A stretch of 5,604 nucleotides of DNA. Origin: Schlesneria sp. (lineage in GTDB: Bacteria > Planctomycetota > Planctomycetia > Planctomycetales > Planctomycetaceae). Positions 5,525-5,604 of the stretch are shown piece after piece. Numbering within the stretch: position 1 is the stretch's first letter; each line of letters starts with the position of its first letter. The stretch covers positions 1 through 5,604 of the forward strand of contig JANXOO010001528.1 in assembly GCA_025353525.1 (NCBI GenBank), in the 5' to 3' direction. A program made the translations under genes and the position numbers. The notes under the pieces are model-generated. The model was not told the origin of the DNA. It did no database searches and saw nothing but the letters and a program-made list of their open reading frames with translations.

Positions 5525-5604
5525 CTATTCACGATAGAGTCGTGCGTTGGCCCAGATCACTCGGTCGCCCACATCTTCGTCTTCGCCGAAGTCGACTTCG
5601 AGCC
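5525..5604 (-). CDS. C-terminal end of a probable NPCBM-domain protein (partial, right edge)
   Basis: Minus-strand codons from 5602 down to a TAG at 5527-5525 read LEVDFGEDEDVGDRVIWANA then RLYRE. The pattern 'V-D-F-G, D-V-x-D-R-V-x-W-x-x-A-R-L' is what I would expect at the end of an NPCBM (glycoside hydrolase 98-type, putative carbohydrate-binding) domain, which often closes planctomycete secreted proteins. Only 25 codons are visible, so the rest of the protein and its enzymatic domain, if any, lie outside. That the frame is a gene is likely, because it is co-directional, protein-like and ends 48 bp before the next ATG. The family call is moderate. Confidence 0.6.
   Translation of the reverse strand, partial: LEVDFGEDEDVGDRVIWANARLYRE

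Overview
The window looks like part of a planctomycete chromosome, probably from the order Planctomycetales. This is inferred from protein style, because there is no rRNA or other taxonomic marker. The indicators are a secreted PQQ-type beta-propeller beginning with a DWPQW motif after its signal peptide, a secreted protein that joins an uncharacterised VHEW-type domain to a C-terminal HEAT-like segment, the tail of an NPCBM-like protein, and an ECF sigma factor followed by a small zf-HC2 zinc anti-sigma factor. All seven genes lie on the minus strand, so transcription runs from the right edge (5604) to the left edge (1).

In transcription order: (1) 5604-5525, the last 25 codons of a probable NPCBM-domain protein, cut by the window edge. 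(2) 5476-4502, a secreted TolB-like/PD40 beta-propeller, 48 bp after gene 1. (3) A secreted protein ending at 3087 with an unknown N-terminal domain, a proline-rich linker and a HEAT-like C-terminus. Its start is unresolved, because a strong GC palindrome followed by five T's lies just before or inside its 5' end. (4) After about 280 bp without a convincing gene, an 82-residue membrane protein with a C-terminal four-cysteine zinc ribbon (2805-2557). (5) A 352-bp non-coding stretch holding a compact inverted-repeat element (2264-2367), then the PQQ-like beta-propeller protein (2204-900). (6) A 132-bp gap with a 9-bp perfect hairpin, then the ECF sigma factor (767-165). (7) The zf-HC2 anti-sigma factor (168 to beyond base 1), overlapping the sigma stop codon by ATGA.

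The only firmly linked functional unit is the sigma/anti-sigma pair, which is translationally coupled and probably forms a stress- or redox-responsive switch. The three exported proteins (PD40 propeller, VHEW/HEAT protein, PQQ propeller) would act in the periplasm or cell envelope. The sequence does not show that they form one pathway, and gaps with hairpins between several genes suggest separate transcription units.

I do not see a defence system, CRISPR array, transposase, tRNA or rRNA. The parts most worth a second look are the inverted-repeat element at 2264-2367, the palindrome and unresolved start near 4349-4364, and the uncharacterised VHEW/HEAT protein.
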